DNA of 16,668 nucleotides from GCA-003244245 sp036521655 (GTDB lineage Bacteria; Actinomycetota; Actinomycetes; Mycobacteriales; Pseudonocardiaceae): NCBI GenBank assembly GCA_036521655.1, contig DATDHI010000354.1:1-16668 (forward strand), given 5' to 3'. Shown here in pieces: positions 7,164 through 14,462 of this stretch. Position 1 is the first letter of the stretch; each line of letters begins with the position of its first letter. The notes below the pieces were generated by a model. The model ran no database searches. It saw nothing but the letters and a program-made list of their open reading frames with translations, and was not told the DNA's origin. The position numbers were made by a program, and so were the translations under genes.

Positions 7164-8204
7164 CTACGCGTGGCGGTAGTCGACGGTGCTGTAGCGGTCC
7201 AGGCGGTCCAGGTGGTGGGTGCTGCGGACCTGGCGGACGGTGCCGCTGCGCGAGCGCATCACCAGCGACTCGGTGATGGCGCGGTCGGGCCCGTAGCGCA
7301 CGCCGTGCACCAACTCGCCGTCGGTGATCCCGGTCATGACGAAGAATGCGTCGTCGCCGCTGACCAGGTCCTCGGCGGTGAGCACCTGGTCCAGGTCCAG
7401 ACCGGCTTCGTCGGCGCGGCGCCTCTCCTCGTCACTGCGGGGATTCAGGCGACCCTGCAGCACGCCGCCGAGGCAGTGAATCGCGCAGGCAGTGATCACG
7501 CCCTCGGGAGTGCCGCCGATCCCGAGCAGGAGGTCGACCTCGGAGTCCGGGGTCGCGGCCATCACCGCCGCGGCGACGTCGCCATCGGTGATGAACTTGA
7601 TCCGGGCGCCGACGCTGCACACCCGGTGGGCCAGCTCGTCGTGCCGTGGCCGGTCGAGCATGCAGACGGTGATGTCATCAGGCGTGCACCTCTTGGCGTG
7701 GGCCAGCGCGGCGATGTTCTCCTCGGGGGACTGCCGGATGTCGACCAGGCCCACCGCTTCCGGGCCTGCTACCAGCTTGTCCATGTAGTACACCGCGGAG
7801 GGGTCATACATGGCGCCGCGGGGTGCGACCGCGAGTACCGATACCGCGTTGCCCATGCCCTTGGACGTCAGCGTGGTGCCGTCCACCGGGTCGACGGCGA
7901 CATCGCACGCTGTCCCCGTGCCGGAGCCGACCCGCTCGCCGTTGAAGAGCATCGGGGCTTCGTCCTTCTCGCCCTCGCCGATGACGACGACGCCGTCCAT
8001 CGCGACGGTCCCCATCATCGCCCGCATCGCCGCTACGGCCGCGGCGTCGGCGCCGTTCTTGTCGCGGCGGCCCACCCACCGCCCCGCCGCCATCGCGGCG
8101 GCCTCGGTGACTCGCAGCAGATCCAGTGCCAGGTTGCGGTCCGGTACACGTTGGACGGTTGGGGTCACCTCTGATGCAGCAGTCACCTGAGCCATGTCAA
8201 CCAC
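7164..8204 (-). CDS. glpX: Fructose-1,6-bisphosphatase class II
   Basis: A 346-residue cytoplasmic enzyme that removes the 1-phosphate of fructose 1,6-bisphosphate, the key gluconeogenic step in actinobacteria. Motifs of the GlpX family are present in order: VVIGEGEKDEAPML (73-86) and DPVDGTT (105-111) for metal and phosphate binding, a GNAVSVLA strand, and LLLGIGGTPEGVITACAI in the C-terminal half. Length is normal for the family. GTG 8204 is the longest start; ATG 8195 (MAQVTAASEV) is equally plausible, and neither has a good ribosome-binding site. It is divergent from gluconokinase across 62 bp, linking gluconeogenesis and gluconate entry at one control region. No residues look altered. 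Confidence 0.96.
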   Translation of the reverse strand: MVDMAQVTAASEVTPTVQRVPDRNLALDLLRVTEAAAMAAGRWVGRRDKNGADAAAVAAMRAMMGTVAMDGVVVIGEGEKDEAPMLFNGERVGSGTGTACDVAVDPVDGTTLTSKGMGNAVSVLAVAPRGAMYDPSAVYYMDKLVAGPEAVGLVDIRQSPEENIAALAHAKRCTPDDITVCMLDRPRHDELAHRVCSVGARIKFITDGDVAAAVMAATPDSEVDLLLGIGGTPEGVITACAIHCLGGVLQGRLNPRSDEERRRADEAGLDLDQVLTAEDLVSGDDAFFVMTGITDGELVHGVRYGPDRAITESLVMRSRSGTVRQVRSTHHLDRLDRYSTVDYRHA

Positions 8205-8229
8205 GCTATGGGTGATATGCCGAGGCCCA

Positions 8230-8246
8230 CCTCCCTCAGCGGGAGG
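8230..8246. promoter_or_regulatory. Short inverted repeat in the glpX-gntK divergent region
   Basis: CCTCCC and GGGAGG flank a 5-nt spacer (TCAGC) between the divergent glpX and gluconokinase starts. It could be an operator half-site pair or a leader hairpin for gluconokinase. Such a short GC-rich repeat can also occur by chance. Confidence 0.3.
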
Positions 8247-8266
8247 ATTCCCGGGGGGATCAAGCC

Positions 8267-8773
8267 ATGCAGCTTGTCGTGATGGGCGTGTCCGGCTCGG
8301 GCAAGAGCACCGTGGCGGCGCTGCTCGCCAGCCGCACCGGTTGCGCGCTGGCCGACGGCGACGACTTCCACGCCACGTCGAGCATCGCTCGGATGGTCGC
8401 CGGGCGCCCCCTCGACGACACCGTGCGGGTGCCCTGGCTGGCGGCGATCGCGTCCTGGCTCGCTGATCGCGCCAGCCGGGACGAGTGCGCCGTGGTCAGC
8501 TGCTCGGCACTGACCCGCGCCTACCGCGATGTCTTGCGCAGCGCAGGCCCCGATGTCCGGATCGTGCATCTGGCGGGCCCCCGGGAGCTGGTTGCGCCAC
8601 GGCTGGCGGCCCGGCGCGGTCACTTCATGCCCCCCGAACTCCTGGACTCCCAATACGCCGCCCTAGAGCCCCTAGCCCCCGACGAGCCCGGCCTCACCGT
8701 CGACCTCTCCCAACCCCCCCAACACATCGTCGACGAGATACTCCATCGGCTCCCCCCGCATTCAGCGGGCTGA
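8267..8773 (+). CDS. Gluconokinase
   Basis: A 168-residue P-loop kinase phosphorylating D-gluconate to 6-phosphogluconate for the pentose phosphate pathway. Walker A is GVSGSGKST (7-15), followed by the family signature DGDDFHATSSIARMVAGRPL, with VPWL after it. Later come SCSALTRAYRDVLR and RRGHFMPPELLDSQYAALEPL, both standard for GntK. The segment usually containing DEDR before PWL reads LDDTVRVPWL here, so one conserved acidic/Arg site is altered. That may be within family variation. Length is normal. The ATG at 8267 has only a modest purine stretch upstream. Its stop codon lies inside the strong hairpin at 8759-8817, so it appears monocistronic. Confidence 0.92.
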   Translation: MQLVVMGVSGSGKSTVAALLASRTGCALADGDDFHATSSIARMVAGRPLDDTVRVPWLAAIASWLADRASRDECAVVSCSALTRAYRDVLRSAGPDVRIVHLAGPRELVAPRLAARRGHFMPPELLDSQYAALEPLAPDEPGLTVDLSQPPQHIVDEILHRLPPHSAG

Positions 8774-8817
8774 GCGGGGTTATTCGGCGCTGGAAACCCC
8801 GCTCAGCCCGCTGAATG
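8759..8817. terminator. Perfect 23-bp inverted repeat overlapping the gluconokinase 3' end
   Basis: The arms at 8759-8781 and 8795-8817 are perfectly complementary over 23 bp around a 13-nt loop. The left arm includes the last four codons and the TGA (8771-8773) of the gluconokinase gene. No T-tract follows. A stem this long should stop transcription and isolate the downstream operon. Confidence 0.85.
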
Positions 8818-8923
8818 TGAACTGCCGGGGCGCGCTCGCCGAACGTCACCGTGAGGTAAGGGTCTGGCGCGGCGCGGAGCCTGAGACTGCCAGCAGCAAT
8901 CGATCACAGGGAGGTCATGAGTC

Positions 8924-9625
8924 GTGCTGCTTGGTGATCGCGCCGCGGTGCGTGCGGCGCTGTTGGTGCTGGCCAAGGCACCGGTGCCGGGCGAGGTGAA
9001 GACCCGGCTGTGCCCGCCGGCCACCCCGGCCGAGGCGGCCCGGATCGCAGCGGCGGCACTGCTGGACACCCTGGACGCGGTGCTGGCGGTGCCACACGTG
9101 ACGCCAGTGGTCGCGCTGACCGGTGACCTCGCCAATGCGGTGGACGTGGCCGAGCTGGCGGAGCGGTTGCGGGACACCACGGTATTGGCGCAGCGCGGCG
9201 CGACACTGGGCCAGCGGATCGCCGCCGCGCACGCCGACGCCGCGGCGCTGGCCGGCCAGCGGCCGGTGCTGCAGATTGGGATGGACACCCCGCAGGTCGA
9301 TGCGGGGCTGCTCGGCCGGTGCCTGGACCTGCTCGACGGCGACGATGTGGACGCGGTGTTCGGACCGGCGACCGATGGTGGTTGGTGGGCGCTGGGCCTG
9401 CGGCGACCGGCGCTGGCACACCTGATCGCCGGGATTCCGACGTCGCACCCGGACACCGGGGAACGGACTCTGGCCGTGCTGCACGCCGCCGGATGCCGGG
9501 TGGCGCAGCTGCCCGAACTGTCTGATGTGGACACTTGGGAGGACGCCATCGCGGTGGCCGCAGACACGCCCAGTGGGCGGTTCGCGGATGCCGTTGCCGA
9601 GCTGTCGGCGCCCGGTCGCCGGTGA
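8924..9625 (+). CDS. DUF2064/TIGR04282-type glycosyltransferase-like protein
   Basis: A 233-residue GT-A-like nucleotidyl/glycosyltransferase-fold protein. The N-terminal LLVLAKAPVPGEVKTRLCPP (13-32) is the family signature, with the basic nucleotide-binding loop. QIGMDTPQV and the later FGPATDGGWWALGL match the conserved acidic and Gly-rich elements. Start GTG 8924 is chosen because GGGAGG ends about 9 nt upstream; an ATG at 8917 is out of frame and stops after six codons. First gene of a six-gene operon; the next gene overlaps its stop by GTGA. In other actinobacteria such proteins commonly accompany a family 2 glycosyltransferase, which is not seen here. Substrate unknown. Confidence 0.85.
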   Translation: MLLGDRAAVRAALLVLAKAPVPGEVKTRLCPPATPAEAARIAAAALLDTLDAVLAVPHVTPVVALTGDLANAVDVAELAERLRDTTVLAQRGATLGQRIAAAHADAAALAGQRPVLQIGMDTPQVDAGLLGRCLDLLDGDDVDAVFGPATDGGWWALGLRRPALAHLIAGIPTSHPDTGERTLAVLHAAGCRVAQLPELSDVDTWEDAIAVAADTPSGRFADAVAELSAPGRR

Positions 9626-10296
9626 ACCCCCCGGTGAATGCCACTGCCTTCGACCCGGCTCTGGTCGGCGCGCATGCCCGGCTCGTCGGAGACGACGGGC
9701 GGGTGCTGCCGGTGGCTGTCGAGCGCTGGCGGGCACCGGCCAGCGGCGAGGACCGGTGGTTACTGGACCGCTGTGCGGCACCGACGGTGGATCTGGGTTG
9801 CGGTCCCGGTCGGCTGGTGGCCGAGCTGGCCGGGCGCGGCGTGCCCGCGTTGGGCGTGGACTGCTCACCCAGCGCGGTCCGGCAGTGCCACTCCCGCGGC
9901 GTTCCAGTGTTGCACCGCGACGTCTTTGCGGCGCTGCCCGGCGAGGGACGGTGGCACCACGCGCTGCTGGCCGACGGCAACATCGGCATCGGTGGGGACC
10001 CAGTGCGGTTGCTGCGCCGCTGTGCGGCCCTGCTGCGCCCGGGCGGTACCGTGCTCGTCGAGGCCCAGCATCCCGGGCACGGGATGTGGCGAGGCGCCGC
10101 CCGGCTCCAGGTAGCGGGTGTGGCCGCGAGCCCCTGGTTCCCGTGGGCGGTCGCCGGGCTGCTGGCACTGGCCGAACTCGCCCGCCAGCTCGGCCTGCAG
10201 ACCGGGGATCGGCAGTGCGCCGAGCGCTGCTTCCTGGAGCTGCGCCGTCCCACCGGCTGGCGCCGCGGTGCCGGGCGCCACGTCAGTGGATGGTAA
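9622..10296 (+). CDS. Class I SAM-dependent methyltransferase
   Basis: A 224-residue Rossmann-fold methyltransferase. Motif I is VDLGCGPG (56-63), the acidic end of strand 2 is GVD (78-80), and LRRCAALLRPGGTVLVEAQHPG is the motif III region. Short for a full enzyme but typical of small-molecule methyltransferases. GTG 9622 overlaps the previous stop (GTGA), implying translational coupling; GTG 9634 is an alternative. The C-terminal third has a hydrophobic stretch (WFPWAVAGLLALAELA) that may pack at a membrane or a substrate lid. Between a glycosyltransferase-like gene and a membrane oxidoreductase, it may modify a lipid, glycan or quinone. That is inference; the substrate cannot be read from the sequence. 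Confidence 0.85.
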   Translation: MNPPVNATAFDPALVGAHARLVGDDGRVLPVAVERWRAPASGEDRWLLDRCAAPTVDLGCGPGRLVAELAGRGVPALGVDCSPSAVRQCHSRGVPVLHRDVFAALPGEGRWHHALLADGNIGIGGDPVRLLRRCAALLRPGGTVLVEAQHPGHGMWRGAARLQVAGVAASPWFPWAVAGLLALAELARQLGLQTGDRQCAERCFLELRRPTGWRRGAGRHVSGW

Positions 10297-10332
10297 GCGC
10301 CGCCACGCCGCTGGGGATCTAGCGTGGAAGCC

Positions 10333-11697
10333 ATGACAGATCTGCGCCGGTCGGCCAGCCGGTCGGCCCGCCGGGCAGCCAGCCGGACGGCCAGTGGGGT
10401 CGCCAGCGGGGTGGCCACCGGTCGCAGGTGGGTCCGTCGAGCGCTCGAGAACCCCCCGCCAGGCCCGTTCCGGCGCGGCTTCTGGCGCAGCCCGCTGCGC
10501 GGCCCGTGGTTCACCGCGATCCTCAGCGTGGCGCTGCTGCCCGGTATCATGTTGATGTTCCTCACCGGCCTGGCCTCCTACGCCGCCTACGACCCTAACC
10601 TGTCCGCGGGCAACGACCCCACCCCGGACAAGGGGTTGCTCGGCTCCTGGCTGCCGGGCTGGCCGGCTGGCCCGTCCTGGCTGTACTGGGTCAATCAGGG
10701 CGTGCACGTCACGCTCGGCTTGGTGCTCATCCCGATCGTGCTGGCCAAGCTGTGGTCGGTGCTGCCCAAGCTGTTCGAATGGCCACCGGCTCGTTCGGTG
10801 ACCCACCTGGTGGAGCGCGTCTCGTTGCTGCTGCTCGTCGGCGGTGCGGTGTTCGAGCTGGTCACCGGCGTGATGAACATCCAGTACTTCTATGCCTGGC
10901 CGTTCGGCTTCTACCAGGCGCACTACTACGGGGCTTGGGTGTTCATCTCCGCATTCGTCGTGCACGTGGCGCTACGGCTGAGCCGGTTGGGGCCGATGCT
11001 GCGTACCCGCAGCCTGCGCCGCGAGCTGCGCACCCCGCTGGCACAGACCACCGCGGAGGCACCCGACCCCGATCACCTCGCGTCCCCCGACCCCGCACCG
11101 CCGACGATCTCGCGGCGCGGTGCCCTGGGCATGGTCGCGGCCAGCTCAGTGGCGCTGCTCGGGCTGAGTGTGGGGCAGAGCATCGGTGGCCGGGTCCGGT
11201 CCACCGCGCTGCTGGCACCGCGCGGGCAGAACCCGGGGCCGACCGACTTCCAGGTCAACAAGACCGCCGCCGTCGCGGGGGTCGGCCCGGTCGACGAGAG
11301 CTGGCGGCTGGAGCTCATCGGCCCGGCGAGCCGGGTCGCGCTGTCCCGCGCCCAGTTGCTGGCCCTGCGCCAGCACACCGCCCGGTTGCCGATCGCCTGC
11401 GTGGAGGGCTGGTCCACTGGCGTGCAGACCTGGACCGGGGTGCGGCTGGCTGACCTGGCCGTCCTGGCCGGCGCGTTGCCCGAGGCCCGGTTGTTCGTCG
11501 AATCGCTGCAGCGTGGGGGCGGTTTCGGGTCGGCGACCCTGTCCGCGGGGCAGGTCCAGGCGCCCGATGCGCTGCTCGCGCTGCGGGTCAACGGGGTGGA
11601 CCTGACCCCCGACCACGGCTTCCCGGCCCGGGTGGTGGTGCCCGCGCTGCCCGGGGTGCACAACACAAAGTGGGTGACCCGGATGACGTTCCAGTGA
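10333..11697 (+). CDS. Membrane cytochrome b-like domain fused to a molybdopterin-dependent oxidoreductase domain
   Basis: A 454-residue two-part protein. After a basic Ser/Arg/Ala-rich N-terminus with short repeats (about 1-40) come four hydrophobic helices (about 60-84, 119-142, 160-182, 199-219), with histidines in or near helices 2 and 4 that could bind haem b. A linker then leads to a twin-arginine-like signal, SRRGALGMVAASSVALLGLS (260-279), and a sulfite oxidase/YedY-like Mo-cofactor domain (about 300-454). Its CVEGWS (Cys356, the expected Mo ligand) and GFPARVVVPALPGVHNTKWV are characteristic. The layout suggests an extracytoplasmic reductase or oxidase exchanging electrons through the membrane domain. 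ATG 10333 is preferred because GTGGAAG upstream serves as ribosome-binding site; GTG 10324 is also in frame. Substrate unknown. Confidence 0.88.
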   Translation: MTDLRRSASRSARRAASRTASGVASGVATGRRWVRRALENPPPGPFRRGFWRSPLRGPWFTAILSVALLPGIMLMFLTGLASYAAYDPNLSAGNDPTPDKGLLGSWLPGWPAGPSWLYWVNQGVHVTLGLVLIPIVLAKLWSVLPKLFEWPPARSVTHLVERVSLLLLVGGAVFELVTGVMNIQYFYAWPFGFYQAHYYGAWVFISAFVVHVALRLSRLGPMLRTRSLRRELRTPLAQTTAEAPDPDHLASPDPAPPTISRRGALGMVAASSVALLGLSVGQSIGGRVRSTALLAPRGQNPGPTDFQVNKTAAVAGVGPVDESWRLELIGPASRVALSRAQLLALRQHTARLPIACVEGWSTGVQTWTGVRLADLAVLAGALPEARLFVESLQRGGGFGSATLSAGQVQAPDALLALRVNGVDLTPDHGFPARVVVPALPGVHNTKWVTRMTFQ

Positions 11698-12173
11698 GCC
11701 GTCTCGCGTTGCTGGGGCTGCTGGCCAGCTTCGTGGTGGCAGGCTACGCCACGATCCGGTTGCTGGCCGGCGCTCCGATCGGCGTCGGCGCGTGGTTCGT
11801 CGGCAGCGCCGTCGTGCACGACCTGGTGCTCTTCCCGGTCTACGCCGGACTGGACGCGGCCCTCGTCGTGCTGCTGCGCCGCCGGCCCGCGCTGGCCACC
11901 GTGGCCGGCGTGCCCTGGCTGAACCACCTGAGGGTACCGGCGGTGGTCAGTGGGGTGTTGTTGCTGGTGTGGTCCCCGTTCATCCTGCGGGTTCCCACCG
12001 AGTACCAGGCGTTCTCGGGCCTGTCGGAGCAGCCGTTCCTGCCCCGCTGGCTCGCCGTGACCGGTGGGCTCTTCGCGATCTCCGCGACGGCTCTGGCCGT
12101 GCGGGTCGGGGTCGCCGCGGTGCCGCGTGGCCGTTCGCGGGCGCGGCGAGTCGCCCACCGGGATGCCCGATGA
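11694..12173 (+). CDS. Small polytopic membrane protein
   Basis: A 159-residue protein with about four hydrophobic segments (residues 3-24, 32-62, 82-100, 117-140) and a basic C-terminal tail. HDLVLFPVYAGLD (42-54) and WLNHLRVPAVVSGVLLLVWSP (75-95) look like conserved elements, but no named family is assigned. GTG 11694 overlaps the stop of the Mo-oxidoreductase (GTGA); a longer start at GTG 11670 is possible but would overlap that gene by 28 bp. The next gene overlaps by ATGA. Close coupling on both sides suggests it works with the oxidoreductase, for example as a membrane partner or assembly factor. Confidence 0.75.
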   Translation: MSRLALLGLLASFVVAGYATIRLLAGAPIGVGAWFVGSAVVHDLVLFPVYAGLDAALVVLLRRRPALATVAGVPWLNHLRVPAVVSGVLLLVWSPFILRVPTEYQAFSGLSEQPFLPRWLAVTGGLFAISATALAVRVGVAAVPRGRSRARRVAHRDAR

Positions 12174-12866
12174 GTGCAGCCGGCACCGTCCTGGTCGTCG
12201 ACGACGACGTGCTGGTGCGCGACGTCGTCGGCCGCTACCTCGGCCGCGCCGGCTACCAGGTGACCGTCGCCGGGGACGGCGAGGAGGCGCTGCGCGCCGC
12301 CGAGGCCAGCCTGCCCGACCTCGTGGTACTCGATCTCATGCTGCCCGGCGTGGGCGGCCTGGAGGTGTGCCGACGGCTGCGCGCCGCGGGCCCGGTGCCG
12401 ATCGTGATGCTCACCGCGCTGGGCGAGGAGGAGGACCGGATCGTCGGCCTGGAACTGGGTGCCGACGACTACATCACCAAACCGTTCAGCCCCCGGGAGT
12501 TGGTGCTCCGGGTTGCGTCAGTGCTGCGCCGGGCCCGGTCCCCGCGGCCAGTGATGGAGCTGCCGCCGGTCACCGACGGCGGGTTGATGGTCGACGTCGC
12601 GGCACGCCGGGCGGTGCTGGGGGAGCGGGGAGCTGGGGCTCACCGTGCGGGAGTTCGACCTGCTGGCCTTCCTCATCCGGCACCCGGGTCGCGCCTTCAC
12701 CCGCAGCGAGCTGCTCGAGCAGGTGTGGGGTTGGACGTTCGGCGACCAGTCCACGGTGACCGTCCACGTGCGACGGTTGCGGGAGAAGGTGGAGGCTGAC
12801 CCCACCGCGCCCCGGCGGATCGCCACCGTGTGGGGTGTGGGCTACCGCTACGACGGCAAGGGGTGA
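12170..12866 (+). pseudogene. OmpR-family response regulator interrupted by a +1 frameshift
   Basis: The frame from ATG 12170 encodes a complete receiver domain: acidic pocket D11-D13, phospho-acceptor D55 in LVVLDLMLPG, T82, and K104 in ITKPFS. After about residue 153 the frame becomes nonsense (ending at 12799), while the next frame encodes a full winged helix: LTVREFDLLAFL, FTRSELLEQVWGW, VTVHVRRLREKVE, then TVWGVGYRY and a stop at 12864-12866. Removing one G from the GGGG at 12627-12630 joins them as AVLGERELGLTVREFDLL and gives a 231-residue regulator of normal length. Both halves look otherwise intact, so this is a very recent mutation, an assembly error or, less likely, recoding. It is coupled to the preceding gene (ATGA) and 6 bp before the sensor kinase. 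Its targets probably include this operon. Confidence 0.88.
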
Positions 12867-12872
12867 CCCGCG

Positions 12873-13898
12873 GTGCTCGACGAACTGCGCGACGTCGGCC
12901 CGATCGCGTTGCTGTGCACCCTGCCGGTGGCCCTGCTCGGCGCGCTGCTGCTGCACCACATGCGCCGGTACTCGATCACCGCCGCGGTCACCGTGCTGGT
13001 CCTGGTGCCGGTTGCCGCCACGCTGGCCGGGGTGCTGGGCGTCAACGGCTGGATGTACACCCCAGCGCTGAGCAGCGAGCTCGCGGTAGCGGCCGCAGTG
13101 GCCGCGGTCAGCGTGCCGACCGGCTTGCTGCTCGGCCGGGGCATTGCGCAGGACCTGACCTGGCAGCGGGAGGCCAGCGCTCGGGATCGGGCGGCTGAAT
13201 CGGCCCGCCGCGAGCTGGTCGCCTGGATCAGCCATGACCTGCGCACCCCGCTGGCCGGTATCCGCGCGATGACCGAGGCGCTGGCCGAGCGCGTCGTCAC
13301 CGATCCGGGCAGCGTCGCCCAGTACGCGCAGCGGATCGGGCAGCAGACGCAGCGGCTGACCGGCATGGTCGACGACCTGTTCCAGCTGTCCCGGATCAGC
13401 TCGGGGGCATTGCGGTTGACGCTGTCGGCGATCCCGCTGGGCGAGGTCGTCTCGGAAGCGTTGGCCGCCGAGGCCGTCACCGCCGCCCGCAAGGGCGTCC
13501 GGTTGCAGGCCGAGGCCGGCAGCCAGTGGCCGATCGTGCAGGGCAGCGATCCGGAGCTGGCCCGGGTGGTCCGCAACCTGCTGTCCAACGCGATCCGGCA
13601 CACCCCGCCGGACGGCACTGTGGTGGTCGCCGCAGGAGCCCGCGAGGGGCAGGCCTGGCTGCGGGTCGACGACTGGTGCGGCGGCATCCCCGAGCACGAT
13701 CTGGACCGCGTCTTCGACGTCGCCTACCGCGGCAACACCGCCCGGACCCCCGCGCCCGTCGACGAATCCGGCGCCGGGCTGGGCCTGGCCATCGCACGGG
13801 GCCTCGTCGAGGCCCATTCCGGTCGTATCGAGGCCCGCAATCACGGACCCGGCTGCCGCTTCGAAGTCCTGCTCCCTCTAGCCGCCAAGCCCGAGTGA
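12873..13898 (+). CDS. Membrane sensor histidine kinase, partner of the preceding response regulator
   Basis: A 341-residue kinase with three N-terminal hydrophobic segments (9-28, 35-56, 70-88) and almost no extracellular domain, so it probably senses within or near the membrane. The dimerisation/phospho-acceptor box is WISHDLRTPL (H121). The ATPase domain has the N box RNLLSNAIRHTPPDG (N235, N239), a G1 box reading VDDWCGGIP (265-273), the F box RVFDVAYRG, and the G2 box SGAGLGLAIARG (299-310). The Cys-Gly-Gly form of G1 replaces the usual D-x-G-x-G, but a similar form is common in one group of actinobacterial kinases. GTG 12873 has AAGGGGTGA about 7 nt upstream. Last gene of the operon. 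Confidence 0.92.
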   Translation: MLDELRDVGPIALLCTLPVALLGALLLHHMRRYSITAAVTVLVLVPVAATLAGVLGVNGWMYTPALSSELAVAAAVAAVSVPTGLLLGRGIAQDLTWQREASARDRAAESARRELVAWISHDLRTPLAGIRAMTEALAERVVTDPGSVAQYAQRIGQQTQRLTGMVDDLFQLSRISSGALRLTLSAIPLGEVVSEALAAEAVTAARKGVRLQAEAGSQWPIVQGSDPELARVVRNLLSNAIRHTPPDGTVVVAAGAREGQAWLRVDDWCGGIPEHDLDRVFDVAYRGNTARTPAPVDESGAGLGLAIARGLVEAHSGRIEARNHGPGCRFEVLLPLAAKPE

Positions 13899-13942
13899 GC
13901 CCGCCTCTGACGCCGACGTGGCCCAGCTGCGCCCGGCTCGCC

Positions 13943-14227
13943 TTGTTGCTCCGGCATACCGAGACCGCCGGCGAGGATCTGCTGTCGGTGGCGGCCGCCG
14001 CTGGGGACGAACAGGCCGAGCAGCTCGCCGCGAATCTGGTGCCACACGACACAGGGGAACGGGCGGCGGCGCGATGTCCAGCGACGGCAGGTGTGGCATC
14101 GGCCTACCACGAGAACCGAGCCGAGATCATGACCTATCGCAACACGTTGCGGCGCATCCAGGTCCACGCCCGCACACCCCAGGAGACCCGGACCCTGCTG
14201 GTCCGCCGCATAGAGGAGTCGACATGA
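13943..14227 (+). CDS. Possible small ORF upstream of and overlapping the DUF397 gene
   Basis: Between the kinase and the DUF397 gene, one frame has coding-like G/C preference at third positions over 13943-14040 and again from about 14096 to its TGA at 14225-14227, with a less biased stretch between. It ends in an ATGA overlap with the DUF397 start, which suggests a real coupled gene. The start is unclear: TTG 13943 or 13946, GTG 13988, or ATG 14129 (MTYRNTLRRIQVHARTPQET, 32 residues). None has a convincing ribosome-binding site. The translation is helical, with no recognised family. It could be a small regulator, or the degraded remnant of a longer gene. Confidence 0.35.
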   Translation: MLLRHTETAGEDLLSVAAAAGDEQAEQLAANLVPHDTGERAAARCPATAGVASAYHENRAEIMTYRNTLRRIQVHARTPQETRTLLVRRIEEST

Positions 14228-14448
14228 ACCACAACCAGGCGGCCGCCGCGCTGATCACCGCGGCCGGGTGGCGGAAGTCCAGCTACAGCGAGGCCCAAAA
14301 CGCCTGCGTGGAGGTCACCACTGAGCTGCCCGGCTGGGTCGGTGTCCGCGACAGCAAGCTCGGCACCGGCAGCCCCGTGCTGTCTTTCACCCGTCTCGAG
14401 TGGCGCGCGATGCTGGCTGCCGCCCACGCTGGCAGGTACGACGCCTAA
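14224..14448 (+). CDS. DUF397 protein (BldB-like small regulator family)
   Basis: A 74-residue protein matching DUF397: AGWRKSSYSEAQNACVEV near the start, then VGVRDSKLG, PVLSFTRLEWRAML and a short tail. DUF397 proteins occur only in actinomycetes, often many per genome, typically next to XRE/DUF5753 regulators. The Streptomyces developmental protein BldB is related. ATG 14224 has GAGGAG at 14213-14218. It is the likely partner of the DUF5753 regulator at 15470, here separated from it by the methyltransferase gene. The next gene converges, with only 14 bp between. Confidence 0.93.
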   Translation: MNHNQAAAALITAAGWRKSSYSEAQNACVEVTTELPGWVGVRDSKLGTGSPVLSFTRLEWRAMLAAAHAGRYDA

Positions 14449-14462
14449 CGCTACCGCCGCCG

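Noticed and set aside
7137..8174. A 345-codon open frame on the plus strand opposite glpX
   Set aside because: It mirrors glpX, which has all family motifs; the translation matches nothing and is rich in His, Ala and Gly.
8917..8937. ATG mini-ORF of six codons overlapping the DUF2064 start, as a possible leader peptide
   Set aside because: It lies between the ribosome-binding site and GTG 8924, but such short frames are frequent and nothing else, such as repeated codons or an attenuator, supports a leader.
8904..10565. A 553-codon minus-strand open frame across the DUF2064, methyltransferase and Mo-oxidoreductase genes
   Set aside because: Its translation is a Pro/Arg/Ser/Ala-rich antisense product covering three recognisable plus-strand genes.
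13668..13694. Unusual G1 box (DDWCGGIP) in the sensor kinase as a sign of an inactive kinase
   Set aside because: A Cys-Gly-Gly form of this box is common in a group of actinobacterial kinases; H121, N box and G2 box are intact.
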